The notes beneath the pieces were generated by a model. That model worked only from the letters and a program-made list of their open reading frames with translations, had not been told where the DNA came from and did no database searches. A stretch of DNA of 64,000 nucleotides from Fagopyrum homotropicum (Eukaryota; Streptophyta; Magnoliopsida; Caryophyllales; Polygonaceae), in assembly GCA_033239125.1 (NCBI GenBank), contig BSWB01000001.1, positions 22,471,501 through 22,535,500 on the forward strand, written 5' to 3'. Shown in pieces: positions 21,660-34,960 of this stretch. The position numbers were made by a program, and so were the translations under genes. Within the stretch, counting starts at the first letter, position 1. Each line of letters opens with the position of its first letter.

Positions 21660-24600
21660 ATGGCTTGCAACAGTACAACTCACTTTGTATCAAGAACCCT
21701 CAATGGTGCTTCTGAGAAGAAAACAAGGGTTTCACAAATTGGTCTGAAAAAGGGTCAAATTGGATTAAGATCACCCAACCCAATTGACATGATGCAACTC
21801 AAATCCAAAGCAAAGTCGCTTCGATGCAAAGCTTTGAATGATCATAAAGGTTGCCTAAGACTTCCTATTGTTTGTGGGAAGGGGATGAACATGGTTTTTG
21901 TTGGAGCTGAGGTTGCTCCTTGGAGCAAAACTGGCGGCCTTGGTGATGTACTTGGAGGTCTTCCTCCTGCTTTGTCTGTAAGTTTCTCAGTTTTCAATAG
22001 TGAAGCCATGTAATTTGACATCTTCATTTTGACACTTTCAGCATTTGGTGTTTTATTCATGTTGTTATATCTCACTTTTCTATAAATATTCACCTTCTTT
22101 GCAGGCAAATGGACACAGGGTAATGACTATTACTCCTCGCTATGATCAGTACAGAGATGCATGGGATACCAATGTAGAAGTAGAGGTAATTTGCATCTTT
22201 GTTTAATTGTAATGGCTTGGAACCAGTAATTTGCATCTCAAAGCAGTTTAAGTTTTGATTTAGTGTTGATATCTTGTTTTTAAGGTGAATGTTGGGGACA
22301 GTATTGAGAAGGTTCGCTTTTTCCATTGCTACAAAAGAGGTGTTGATCGCGTTTTTGTGGATCATCCTTGCTTCCTTGAGAAGGTTAAGTTTCTGAATTA
22401 ATTTTGATGAGGAGGACCTGTGAATATGAAAGAATCTGCAGATTGTTGGTTAGTGAATCTAACTTGCTGTTTAAAAAAAAAAAACTCAGGTGTGGGGTAA
22501 AACCGGATCAAAGATTTATGGACCTACGGCAGGGACTGATTATACTGATAACCAACTTCGGTTCAGCTTGTTGTGCCAGGTGAAATTTCTGTGTTGTAGC
22601 CTTCACTATGTTTATTGATCTATCAAATGTGGAAGCTTCGCTTTTCACTCGGGCATAACATTTAGTTATGTATCGGTGTTGTGATCACATCTGGCTTTGG
22701 ATTGAACATGTCACCGTTCTGCAGGGTTCATACTGCTTAAGGTCTAAGCATACTTGTAGCACATCTAAGTCATGCACAAATCTGTTCGAATGATTGGTTT
22801 TTTCCTTCATTGTTGTACAGAAAGCTTCAAACCCGAAGCTCTAGAGAAAAACACTGTCTTCTTTTCATGTATTGATTGAAATGAACTTTCTGTACAGTCT
22901 TTATTTCCTTATCTGTGTTTTTGGTGTAACACAAATTGGCAGCATCTTGTTTTCCTTCATTTTCCAATTGATATGGTGTTTATATGGCTTTCCTTTGAGC
23001 TCATATTCCTTTCATTTTCTTCAGGCTGCCCTCAAGGTGCCTATGGTTCTAAATATGAACAGCAACAAGCGGCATTCTGGCCCATATGGTAATAAACTTT
23101 CTTACATACATTACAGTTTACACTGTAATGACTCGTGTCACTCGACTTCAATTAAGCTTATGTATGTGGTAATATAGGGGAGGATGTTGTCTTCATTGCC
23201 AACGACTGGCACACTGCTCTTCTTCCTTGCTATCTAAAGACTATGTACCAATCTCAGGGTGCCTACAAGAACGCCAAGGTAGCTTTTCTTTTGTACTCTC
23301 AATCTTTGTTAAATGGAAACGTGAAGAAAGATATTGAAATGCAAATTTTGGTGTTTGAACAGGTTGCTTTCTGTATCCACAACATCGCGTACCAGGGAAG
23401 ATATGCTTTCTCAGACTTCTCGCTGTTGAATCTGCCTAATGAATTCAAGAGCTCATTCGATTTCTATGATGGGTAGGAATGACTTTTACATCCAAGAATT
23501 GAAAATGAATACCATCACTTAGTGTAGCTTTTCACTGGTTCTCATTTCCTTTTACTGTCTATCCTGAAGACATAACAAACCTGTCAAAGGAAGGAAAATT
23601 AACTGGATGAAAGCCGGTATCTTGGAATCAGACAGGGTTGTGACAGTTAGCCCATTCTACGCCCAGGAAGTCGTCTCTGGTGAGGAAACAGGGGTAGAAT
23701 TGGACAACATTATTCGTAAAACTGGCATTACAGGTATAGTAAATGGTATGGATGTCCAGGAATGGAACCCAGCATCTGACAAGCATATTGATGTCAAGTA
23801 TAATGCCAAAACTGTGAGTGGTCTTTGACAATCCGAATTCTTGACACTTGAACTTTGAGTGGTGAAAGAGGTAATGTTTTATCGGCTTATCCTTTTCAGG
23901 TGAATGAAGCTAAAGCCCTTGTGAAGGAAACCCTTCAGGCAGAGCTCGGCTTACCAGTTGACAGTTCCATCCCAATGATAGGATTTATTGGTAGACTAGA
24001 AGAGCAGAAGGGTTCAGATATACTAGTCGAAGCAATTCCAAAGTTCATCAAAGAAGATGTTCAGATAGTTGTACTAGTAAGTATATCAAGTATTTGCTTC
24101 AAGGGGAAGCATAAGAGAAGATTGGTCTAAGGCCTTTTTTGTATTGCTGATACAAACTAGGCCTTTTTAATTTAAGATTATTTTTAATTCTTGAAACACT
24201 TGATTAAAGGGGTGAAAAAGGGCCTAGTTTGTCCCCTCATAAACAAAAAAAACCTGGTTGACACTACATTAGACAAAAAAGGCCTACTTAACCAATTCAC
24301 TCGAAGCATAATTCGTACTTCATGCATTAGTTATTATTACTTCTTTCATGCAGGGTACTGGGAAAAAGCCTATGGAGAGTCAACTAGAAGAGCTTGAAAT
24401 AGAATACCCTGAAAAGGCGAGAGGAGTTGCAACTTTCAACATTCCATTAGCTCACAAGATCAATGCCAGTGCTGATTTCATGTTGATCCCAAGTAGATTC
24501 GAGCCGTGTGGTCTCATTCAGTTGCACGCAATGCGATATGGAACTGTATTGAACTCTTTTACCTACATACCTTGCAAAAACTGACACCTCCTCTCTTGCT

Positions 24601-25135
24601 GACTTTGTTTGGCCGTAAATTCTTGCATGGCAGGTCCCGATTGTTTCCTCAACCGGTGGACTTGTAGACACCGTGAAGGAAGGTCATACGGGTTTCCATA
24701 TGGGAAGCTTCAATGTCGATGTAAGAGTCTCTTCTTATACTTTCATGTTATCCTGACCTGCAAAACATCAAGCTGCTAACATAAGTGTAATTCGCTTAGT
24801 GCGATATCATTGATGCAGATGATGTGGATGCTCTGGCAACTACGGTGAAGAAAGCGATAAAATCGTACAAAACTCCTGGTTTCAAGAAGATGATCCAGAA
24901 CTGCATGGCCCAAGATCTCTCTTGGAAGGTCTGATCCATACTGGCTGACAGAAACTATAAAATGAAAACGATGAAAGCCGTGTTGTGTTGCTTAGTTTAG
25001 AGCTTGTGTTGCTTGCAGGGACCATCGAAACAATGGGAAAAGATGCTGTTGAGCATGGAAGTGATCGGAGAGGACGGAATAGAAGGGGAAGAGGCAGCCC
25101 CAGTCGGAAAGGAAAACTTCGCAACGAGTTCCTAA
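21660..25135 (+). CDS. GBSS1: granule-bound starch synthase I (waxy protein)
   Basis: GBSSI transfers glucose from ADP-glucose to alpha-1,4-glucan on starch granules in plastids and makes amylose (GT5 family). Thirteen exons join in frame: 21660-21977, 22105-22185, 22285-22383, 22490-22579, 23025-23088, 23178-23278, 23363-23472, 23570-23813, 23900-24076, 24354-24545, 24634-24720, 24800-24928 and 25019-25135, encoding 602 residues. Residues 1 to about 72 are a Ser/Lys-rich transit peptide ending near PIVCG. The KTGGL ADP-glucose motif is at 90-94, then ITPRYDQYRDAWD, EDVVFIANDWHTALLPCYL, GFIGRLEEQKGSDIL and RFEPCGLIQLHAMRYGT, with the second STGGL near 498-502. Length, exon number and motifs all fit a functional gene. 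The intron at 24077-24353 holds a foldback MITE. Confidence 0.97.
24128..24290. mobile_element. small foldback MITE in a GBSS1 intron
   Basis: TAAGGCCTTTTTTGT at the left and ACAAAAAAGGCCTACTTA at the right are inverted. A second internal pair (ACAAACTAGGCCTTTTT and AAAAAGGGCCTAGTTTGT) lies inside them, giving a long imperfect hairpin of about 160 nt. The splice sites of the host intron are untouched. Confidence 0.6.
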
Positions 25136-26710
25136 GGTGTTATTTCCAGTGTTGTTCAGAGAAAGTGTCTAGCTACTAATTGCTGAAGTAGACACCTAAG
25201 AAGAAAGATTGCAACTCCATTTGTGTGGACTGTTGTAATAAGAGAGGGGCAATGTCATTTTGACTGCTAGCTTTGGTGATTTTAGTTTATCAGAGAGTAA
25301 ACTGACTCATTTTTTGATGATTTGTAGAGATGTTGAGATGATAGCTTTATCAAGTCATCTATATAATATGCTTCTATGTTTTAGTACAACTTTTGGTCAT
25401 CACAAATATTGATGATAGCATGTGGCTCTGAATTCTGAAATATTAAGTCATCTATATGGCTTATAAAATGATGCTGAAAAAGCTTGGAGCAAAGTGTTCA
25501 GCCACTAACAAAAAATATACTGCATACATGAATCAGCTTAAAAAGTAAGATATGCTTATGTTTGCTTTACAGCTTTTGGCTCATTCTTTACTATCGACTT
25601 ATCGAGTATGGGTTTTGGGTTGAGGTTTTGTGAATGAGAAATAACTCTGTATTTGCATACTTGTAAATTACAAGTAGGCAAATACAGAGTAATAATTAAA
25701 GTACAATAAAGAGAAGCAAGAAGCACATAAAAAATATGTAAATGTATAAAATCATTTTTTATAAAGAAAATTGTCATTAATCATTATAGCACTGCAAACA
25801 GATTTTACGGTATTTATAAATTATTTTTACTCTTAGATGCACGGACAGTTATAGGGGAATGTCCCGTGATCTATTGTGTCGGGCACGGGATACAACGAGA
25901 GAAGGCTCAGACACGGTCAAATATGGTCCGACACGGTCAAGACATGGTTCAGATATAGAAAATTTTCTCTATTTTTGAGTCTGAAAAAAGAAAAATTAAT
26001 TTACTGTAATATTTCTCTTCTCTCCTATTTTTTGCTAACTAAACCTAGTCCCCTTATTATTACTTGCCAGATTGTGGTTGTTGGAAATAAGACACCGATC
26101 TTCTTATTCACGATGAAACCTTCTTCCTCCCTTCTTTTGGTATAAAATTTATTTTATTATTGTTTTTCTTGTTTGATTATGTCTTTTGATTGTTAAATGT
26201 TTATTTCTATGTTTTGCACCGAAAATGTCTATTTCTAAACTTTTATTATAATTATTTTGTTATCATGCTAACGTTATATCTTCTCATATATATATATATA
26301 TATATATATATTTTGTGGTATATAAATTCTATTTTACTAAGTTTTAATTTTATCTTAAAATATGATTTATTAAATAAGGATAATATCCCAACTACAAGTT
26401 CACAGTACTAGTATCACTAGTAAGTAGTAACGTTACCATGCTCCTACCAAAATAAAGCAACGTTACCATGCTATCACTTTGATGTGGAGAGGCTTGCTCA
26501 AATTTAGGTGTATTTACTTTCTACTGTCAGTCGGCCGTTCACCACAAAGAAGACAACAGACTTAATTTTATCTTCTCCATAGATTCCCTCCCACTTTTTC
26601 CCCATCTCTAACGGCAACTTCCTACTCTTTTTAAATTCCAATATTCACTTCTTTTTAACACACCATTCATACATTTCCAGACACAATTCATCTACTAGCT
26701 CACTTCATCC
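25136..26710. other. GBSS1 3' flank, intergenic sequence and glucanase promoter
   Basis: AT-rich, no coding sequence supported. It includes the probable GBSS1 3'UTR (to about 25390), a cluster of GACACGGTCAA/GGGCACGGGA motifs near 25860-25950 and a TA dinucleotide run at 26286-26311. The last 200 nt lead into the glucanase gene and contain a CTACTCTTTTTAAATTCC stretch that could include its promoter. Confidence 0.4.
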
Positions 26711-28615
26711 ATGGCTATGGATTTCACCTCTCTCTCTCTTCTCCTTATATCAGGTACTATGCTCACGTCTCTCTTCATACTTACCGCTCTAATTTTATCC
26801 ACTCTGCTTGCTCACCATTTTTGCATTTTCTAGTTCTTCTGCTTCCTACAGTTTTCTGCTCAGTGGGAATAAACTATGGCCAAATCGCCGACAACTTACC
26901 CTCGCCGGAGAAGGTGGTGCCACTAGTAAGGTCCATCGGAGCTGCCAGAGTAAAGCTATACGATGCGAACCCGACCATCCTCAAGGCATTCGCTAACACC
27001 GGGGTTGAGTTGATGGTCTGCATTGGAAATGAATTCCTTGCTAAGATGAGAGATCCGAAGCAAGCGCAGGACTGGGTGAAGCGCAATGTCCAATCTCATC
27101 TACCGGCCACCAACATCACCACCATTGTCGTTGGGAACGAGGTCTTAACCTTCAACGATACCGTGCAGAACCAGAACCTCCTCCCTGCTATGCAGAGTGT
27201 TTACGGTGCACTCGCATCGCTAAGCCTTGAGAAGCAGGTTGTCGTTACGACAACGCACTCTCTCTCGGTTCTACAAACTTCCTACCCTCCCTCCGCCGGC
27301 GCTATTCGCCGGGATCTCTCGGAACTCGTCTCTCAGATCTTAAATTTCCACGTCAAAACCGGATCTCCCTTCCTGCTCAACGCCTACCCTTTCTTCGCAT
27401 ACAAGGCGAATCCGAAACAAATCCCACTGGACTTCGTCCTATTTCAGCCAAATCTTGGGATTGTAGATCCAGTCTCGAGACTCCGCTACGATAACATGCT
27501 GTTTGCACAGATCGATGCGGTTTACACCGCTCTGGCTTCGCTTGGATTCAAGAAGGTTCCGATTCACATTTCCGAGACTGGATGGCCGTCGAAGGGGGAC
27601 GAGGATGAAATTGGAGCTACTCCGGAGAATGCAAAGAAGTATAACGAGAATTTGATCAAATTGATGGCGCAGAACAAAGGTACACCGATGAGACCGGACT
27701 CGGATCCAAAGATGTTCGTGTTTGCGCTGTTCAACGAGAATATGAAGCCGGGACCGGCGTCTGAGAGAAACTACGGCTTGTTTAAGCCGGATGGATCGCC
27801 GGTGTATCAGCTGGCGGTCGCTCGAGTGCAGGGGCTTGAAAACTCCAGCGTGAGTTATGGAGAGGATCGGAAGCCACCGTCGGTTCCGGGCAGATCGTCG
27901 TCGACAGGGTATTTGACGGTGTCTTTGGCCACGGTGAGTGCTCGGTTTGTTTGCCTTTAATATGTCCCATATGATGACGTATTTACACATGTTATTGATA
28001 TTCGTATAACAGTAAACATGCTAAGTGTAGTCGTAGTAAGTTTTTTTTTATTTTTTATTATTAAAAAAAAAATATATTTTTTTTAATTTGAGCGCAAACT
28101 TTTTTTTTTTTTACACAATTTTCACTTGTCCGAATAAATAATTCTTTTTAAAAAAAAAGCGCTTACGTCTACGCATGCTAGACGCGTAGATCAGATTGGT
28201 CTTAACTCTACGCAGCGCGTACGCGTAACCGTAAATGTGGTACGCATAGCATGGAATAATTTTCACACTTTACATTGTCCGAATAAATAATTTTTTTTTA
28301 AAAAAAAGCGCTTACGCCTACGCATGCTAGACGCGTAGATCAGATTGGTCTTAACTCTACGCATCGTGTACGCGTAGACGTAAATGTGGTACGCATAGCA
28401 TGGAACGAGCGGTACGAATAACAATCTGGATTTACACAACACGGCCTTGTATACTTGTTTTCAAACTGTTTAAAGCTATGATTACAAAACAATGAACTTA
28501 CTAATTCAATTTGATTGATATGCAGGCGAGGAACCCATGGTGCAACGCCGTTACAATCGTCGTCTCTGCAGGGCTTACTTTATTTGGTGTCTTATTAGAG
28601 GCTTACAAAATTTAG
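26711..28615 (+). CDS. GH17 glucan endo-1,3-beta-glucosidase, probably GPI-anchored
   Basis: Three exons, 26711-26753, 26834-27933 and 28526-28615, join to 410 codons. Residues 1 to about 27 form a signal peptide (MAMDFTSLSLLLIS then LLLPTVFCS). The mature GH17 barrel starts VGINYGQIADNLPSP. The acid/base glutamate lies in VVGNEVL (about residue 117) and the nucleophile in HISETGWPS (about residue 262), both intact. The last exon adds a hydrophobic tail (AVTIVVSAGLTLFGVLL), typical of a GPI-attachment signal. Such enzymes hydrolyse beta-1,3-glucan (callose) at the cell surface. It closely resembles the Arabidopsis At1g32860/At2g27500 type and has no CBM43 (X8) domain. The second intron carries a tandem repeat. 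Confidence 0.95.
28127..28405. repeat. tandem repeat in the glucanase intron, two 130-nt copies
   Basis: Copies at 28127-28256 and 28276-28405, offset 149 nt, are nearly identical. They contain AAAAAGCGCTTACG, CTACGCATGCTAGACGCGTAG and GTACGCGTA, so each is rich in short CpG-containing palindromes in an otherwise AT-rich intron. Confidence 0.8.
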
Positions 28616-28943
28616 TTGATTTGATTAGCAGAATTATTTTTTGTAAGGTATATGATAAGATAGATATCAGATGTACGTGACGTTGTAACACCTACGTAAA
28701 ATCAACTCCAACATTATAACCTGAAAAAACCACAAATTTTTGTATTTCATCATCCTTCACGAAACACTGAATTTTTTTTCAACATTGAGGAGGAGAAATA
28801 AATGTTGCTGACAAAATCTCTCTTTCGAACTAATCTCGTTGATAGCTCGCTTAGCATTTACCGTCGTCTAGTTTAAAACCAAAAAATAAGGGGCTACTTG
28901 TAGTTAAGCAATGGTGATGGTAAAAGTACACTAGATTATTCAG
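28616..28943. other. intergenic gap between convergent glucanase and UBP genes
   Basis: 328 nt between two stop codons that face each other. It must hold both 3'UTRs and polyadenylation signals. No other gene is seen. Confidence 0.6.
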
Positions 28944-31900
28944 CTAATTTGTCGAGGACGACGGCTCTGTGTGCATTGCTTCGCATTTCACTCTCCGGTA
29001 GAACAACACGTACCCTGCTGATGTCTTGATATCCTCCTCATTCACAGGTGAAACATGGCTGTCGTCAAAGTGATACCATCTGCTATCATCAATCAACTGC
29101 AAACTCCACAATTAACATGTTACAAAATTTGCAAATGGCAAAGACGAGAGTTTAGGAATTTCCTACCTTTGCGTATGCAGTGTAGTGTCCTCCACCGAGG
29201 CCACCATAGTGGTTGCTGATGGCATACAGCTCGTAGACATGGGACGTGCTTGAAGACTCGTCTTTCATGCTCACGTACTTGCTCAGGTCCAGGTTATGAA
29301 TGGGGAAGTTCACAAAGGTGTCCAGTTTGTTCTTTAGGTATCTGCTATAGGAGAACCGTTTCAGGTGAATCACCAGAATTTCTGGCAGCCTCCACAAGTC
29401 AAGCTTCTTGGTCGCTTGCCTATGCTCCTTGCAACCCGGGCAATACCTAGAGAGCATTCATTTCACATAACAAATATCTCAAATCATCAGAAAATACAGT
29501 GGATAAATTATAGTATATATAGTACATATATATGGTCCCACGATTTTTTCTCACTAAGCACACCCTAAGTAGCTAGTTGTTCCAAGGTGCAAATTGTTGA
29601 ATGTCTTACCACATATCATCTGGGCCAAGAGGCTCCTCCTTCAGGAATGCGTCCAAGCACGAAAACAATGAGATTGTCTCTTGGCGGGTCTTCTTTGCAC
29701 TAAACCCATGCTTGCAGACATCAGGGAGATCTTCCAAAAAGCTGATGTCATATAACTCGTTTTGCTTGTCTGTCCAATCAAGCATTACCCTTACGCATTG
29801 ACCGGACTTCAGAACTTGACCTTCCTCAATGGGTTTGCCACTTGAACCCCTCGAATCAATTAATAAGAGCTGAAATGAGAACTTCGACTCAGATGATGCT
29901 TCTTCTGTAGTGCTGTCCATTGAAGTGTTTTCTGTTTCTCCACCCATAATCTCAATAGTGTCGTTATCTTTGTCATTTTGAACACTACTCAAAGAATGAT
30001 ATGTGCTCTTCCTTAAAGGAGAAAGCATCTTTTCCAAGGTGATATCAATGGTTGCAGCATTAAGGGACTCGACTTCTAAATAAGTAACAAATGGAGTTCC
30101 AATAAGCTTCCCCTCACGAAACTTGGGATTGTCAGATCTGCACCATAGGCATTTTCTTAGTAACTTACAGTAAAAAGGATCGATTTACTCAATTGATACT
30201 AGCAACAAGCAAACTTACTTTTCAGGGCAATGATGAATTATCTCTATCTTGTTCAACCCCAAGCGTTTGTTTGGAACCCGATATGCTACAATATGTTCAT
30301 CATCCTTTATGGAAGACAACGTTTCGGTAGGAGTATCCAAGTACCGAAATATCTTATGCTCATACACCTGAAAGTAGTAACACAAACCATTCAGTACCCA
30401 CAAAATAAAAATAATTCATTATCCATCCATCTACAGAACCTGAAGAAAGAGTGCTAAAAACCGTAAAGTGAATTAATTCAATGAGAAACAAATTTACCTC
30501 AGCAAGGAGGAGATGTTCATCATTTCCAAGGCAGCACGCAGTGCCTAATGCCTGGATAAGATCTCTGCAAATTCCGACTTTTGGTACAATCACGGTATAC
30601 GGCATAGGAAGGCGACTCCCATCACCATAGAATACAGTGACTGTCATTGTCCTCGTGACCATTGAAGGCAGAGGCAAAGATAAGTACATAAAGGGATCAA
30701 AAGTGATCGAAACCTTGTTGCAAACGGGGCAAACTAACGTAGACTTGTATTGGCCCTGCACAATTTACTACCAAAATTGTGAGTAAAGATGCAACAGTTT
30801 TCAGATGAAAGATGTTAACCTCGAACATAAACCAACCAGCCACATTGCAACCAAATTGGAAAAAATGCAAGTGCAACAGAGGTCAACTCCACTATGCAAT
30901 CAAGATTCAAGACAACAGAAGATTTTCAGCAGTTACATAGAAATACTAATCAGAATAGATAACAAGCAATGAACTTCAGTTAATCACCTTGGGCATACAA
31001 AGGAAGCATTATAACCGTCAAAACTTCAACAAGTTAACAAACCCATGAGTAACTTACACAGCATTAGTCTTTTGTCAAAATAGAAAAATTGATCAGTCAG
31101 TTATTGGTTAACTTAAGGAATAATTAGCACAGCAATTATAAACTGTGCTCGAGAAACTACAGTGCAAGAGATAAAAGTCCTGCCAAATATATCCCAGTGA
31201 CAATCCAAAGGTCAATCATCTCCTTAACCACCTATCCTTGGTGTATTCTGGTAATTCCTCCTGTTTTACATATAGAAACTCCCAAGAGAAATAAATGAAT
31301 GAAGCCAGATCAAAATCTATCGTTTCATGATCAGCAAACACCAAATTTTGCTTAACCTACTCACGTGTTTCCTTCGGGTATGTATTACCCATGCACAAAC
31401 GGTTGCAATAGCTCAAAGTCTCAATTCTCAGAAGCAACAGCAAGGGAGAAAAAAACAAAAGAAAAGAGACGAAGAAGTTGCTCCAACGTGAAAATAAAGG
31501 TTCTACTGACCTGGCAAATATCAACAATGATGGAATCATTCCTTGCCTTGTGAATTCTCCAGCATTCATCAGCATATTCCTCATCTGGACGACCATCAGA
31601 ATCCTTGATCTCAATGTATGGCTTCTGCTTAACACGGTTCAAGTCTTCATGCAACCCATCCAATAAGAATGCAAGGAGTTCCTGCATATATACGTCGTAC
31701 AAAGAGTGTAACTTCTTCTGAAAGCCTAGGGAAAACTGTAATTTAAAAATTGTGGAGAACCGGATCAAACTTGGATTTACTTTGTTTGACAACTTTCTAA
31801 GGAAGCTGTACCATTACATCTTCAGCGAGAACTAGAAGCAGCCTACAGCTCATCTTATACAAAAATGTCAACGATAACTTCACCAGCAGCCCACTTGGCG

Positions 31901-34900
31901 CAGTAAACAACGCCGCACAATCAGATGCGCTCCACAGTCAAAACGGTGCACTACTAAATGAATAATAAACAAGGAAGTTCCACCTTTTGAACAATATACC
32001 TTGTATAGCACTATCTATAGGACTTGTGCGAATTTCATACACCACAAGTAGAAAAGTTCTACAAGGTCATTCAGTCCATCACCTGGATATATATTGCTCT
32101 TTGTTTTGAGCAGGGGTTAGGACGTGGAGAGAATCTTGGATCAAACCTACTAGGTTTCATCTAGTAACTACAGAATTATGCGCATTGACTGTGCACTGAC
32201 TTAACTTGAGAACGGGCAGAGAGAAAAAAAAGCTCCAAGAAATATAAGCAAAAAGAGTCCAGAGAGACGTCATGAGAACTTACTTGAGAATCATGCTGAT
32301 TGTATCCACTAAACTGCGGAGCAAATCGAGCCACTTTTCCCTTAAAGATCCGTGGCGCAATTGACGTTCTCCCAGAAGACCACATGGACCTTAACAACTC
32401 ACCAAAAGCAATTGCAAGCTCACCCTAAGAAGGAAAAACAAGAGTTACATTAGTAGTCTTACATGCCTTGAAACCTAGTAGAGGTTCATCTAAGCTGACA
32501 AGGAGAAACTGTTTTTAATGAAAGGGACATACTTGCATCCCGAGAGGATTTTTCTTGTTTAACTCATGAAAGAAGTCTCCTAAGAAGTAGTCAACAAGCA
32601 GGGGAGTGTGAACCAAACACTGGAGAGCACTATTCATGAAACAAGTATTTCCTAGGTTCTGTAGTCCTGCCAATCCGCCCTTTTCACCCTTCGTTTTACT
32701 TCCAATTTTGTCATATCCATCATTTATACTACTAACGCTTGAGTTCAATGTGCTCCCAGGGTACAAACTTGAATGGGAACTTGATGTATGACCATTGGAC
32801 AAGGATGGGCCTCCAGCAATTGTTGTAGATGATCTTGGAGGTTCTGTTGGCACCAAAGCCAGCTCCTTCCCAGTACCTGTACGTCCATTATCTTTTACAT
32901 CCAAAAAAATCTGCATTATCAGGAAAAGAACACGAAAGTCAGCACCAACAGATCAACCATGGGCAAGCCATGGCAAGAGGAGGAATGCAAAACGTTACCA
33001 TAGGTCACGTAACTCTTACATTGATATATAATATGCAATAGCAGGAACAAACAAGAAAGTTGACATTAATATACTTATTATGTACAATCGAAGGCAAAAC
33101 ATAGGATACAAGAATTGACACAACAATAAAACTGAAAAATTCCTGAGATAGACAGAGAAGTTTAAGTATTATTGTTATATAGTTGTTTGCATGCACAAAA
33201 AAAAATAGTTGTCTGCATTTGAATGAGTAGACCATATATGTAAAAATGTCACTAACATCTTGATCCATTTGAAGATTAGCATCTTCTAGCGTCTCATCTG
33301 AAGGAACTAACTTATTAAAGCTGGTCTTGTTAAAAAAGTCCCAGATGCATACCTGAAATCGTACATACAAATATAAGCTTCTATGAATAAGCTTGACTGC
33401 TAGCCATACAATATAGTAATGAAGTTTAACATTAAAGCAACATACTCACTTTGTCTTTGTCCAATCCTTTTAGTGAGCATACCTTCTCATAAAGATCATG
33501 CAAGCGTGCCTGGAACATTTATTGATTAAATTTGCAATCTCTATATATTTGAAAAAATAGATCCTTTTTTCCTTAAAAAACTTAATGTGGTACCATTTAT
33601 TAAGCTATTCTTCACAAGACACAGAAGACATTCGAATATTAAGAAGGAAATTGTGTAAAAGATAAAGAAAATACCTTTTTACTCAATGTTATAACTACTT
33701 CACTATTGTCCCTTGCATCTGTTACTTTAAGACGTAGAGGATACACCTCTACATAGAACATTTTAGAATATGCACCCTGAGAAATAAACTTCCTTGGAAG
33801 CGGAGGTCCTCCTTTGTACCTGAAGAAATAATGTATTTGTTAGGAAAGAAAAATATAGCCAATATTTTATCTGATGAAAATATGGAATATTCAAATACAT
33901 GCAAGATTGCACTAAAAAGCAAGATGCCTAGTCACCGAAACCTCCCTTCTGACTTGAAGAACTTGCCCGAAATCTAACATAACTTTGCTGATCGTCACGT
34001 GTATATAAGAAAATGGTGTGGATCCAAATAAACATATAATTGAGTGTATACAATTTGAAAAAGAAAACTCCTCTTACTACATGGAGGTGGAAGGTATCCG
34101 TGACTCCATCAGAAAGAATGATCAATGATGAAATACGCCAGACATAAGTTTCCGGTAGAAACCTTTCAAGAAAGCAAAAGCCGGGAAAAAGGACGGAGAA
34201 AACAAATCAGATTGAGCATGGCAGTTTTCCGATTGTGGTAATGCACTAAACAACTTGTTTGCCCTTCTCAAACATGAGACAACACTATGTAGAAGTCTGA
34301 GTGTCCCTAAGAAAAAGAACCTTGAATAAAGCAGGTCTACTAATCTAATGATTCTAATCTGTAATAACAATGCTTTAAAAACCTCACCACTCAAAGAGCT
34401 TCTTCCAAACTTCTTCAGGAACCAAAACATAATCCTGTCCTTCCTCCAAGGGTCTACGGAGCTCCAATTCATTGGTTTGACCCTCATTTGCACTCACCAA
34501 TATATCTGTGTTGTCAATCGGGCCAGGTCTCTGTGGCAATTTAGGCATATCTGAACCCCAGTTATCAGTTGAACATGGATCAACATCTTCTCCAACGTAT
34601 CCCTGCCAACCTGCATACCACCTGCACAAATGTCAACGATCGATAACAACAAAGGAACTTCATCAAACAAAGAAATCAATGCACCATTGTACTGTATAAA
34701 TTCATAAACAGGGGACATTGTAACAAAAAGATTCGTTCCTTGCTCTTCTCATCCTCAGTTCGTAAAAAATTACATGTAAAAAGCAAATCTAAAAGCGCAT
34801 CAACTCACCTGTTGGAGATGATATAGTACAAATTCCCTTCTTTCAAATTGGAGTCGGCCTTGGATACCAACTCTGAGATTATCCGCTTCTCTTCTTGAGG

Positions 34901-34960
34901 TGTGCATGGCAAGCAACTATCTCCATTCTCCATCATACGCCCAGAATCTGGTATCGTCAT
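28944..34960 (-). CDS. UBP: ubiquitin-specific protease (DUSP-UBP, UBP9/10/11 type)
   Basis: Thirteen minus-strand exons join in frame to 914 residues: 34809-34960, 34388-34621, 33675-33819, 33450-33509, 33257-33352, 32533-32910, 32284-32424, 31511-31681, 30498-30755, 30219-30367, 29610-30137, 29167-29446 and 28944-29096. A DUSP domain at roughly residues 20-140 includes LYYIISNRWYAGWQGYVG and VWKKLFEWYKGGP. The catalytic Cys box GLQNLGNTCFMNSALQCL puts the nucleophile near residue 319. Zinc-binding pairs CPVC and CPGC flank the insert. The His box GGHYTAYAK has His near 858, followed by WYHFDDSHV. The protein cleaves ubiquitin from conjugates in cytosol or nucleus. All catalytic residues are present. 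The start ATG at 34960 matches the conserved MTIP N-terminus. Confidence 0.96.

Noticed and set aside
27439..27990. 183-codon minus-strand ORF
   Set aside because: It is antisense to the intact GH17 exon, which explains the sequence fully.
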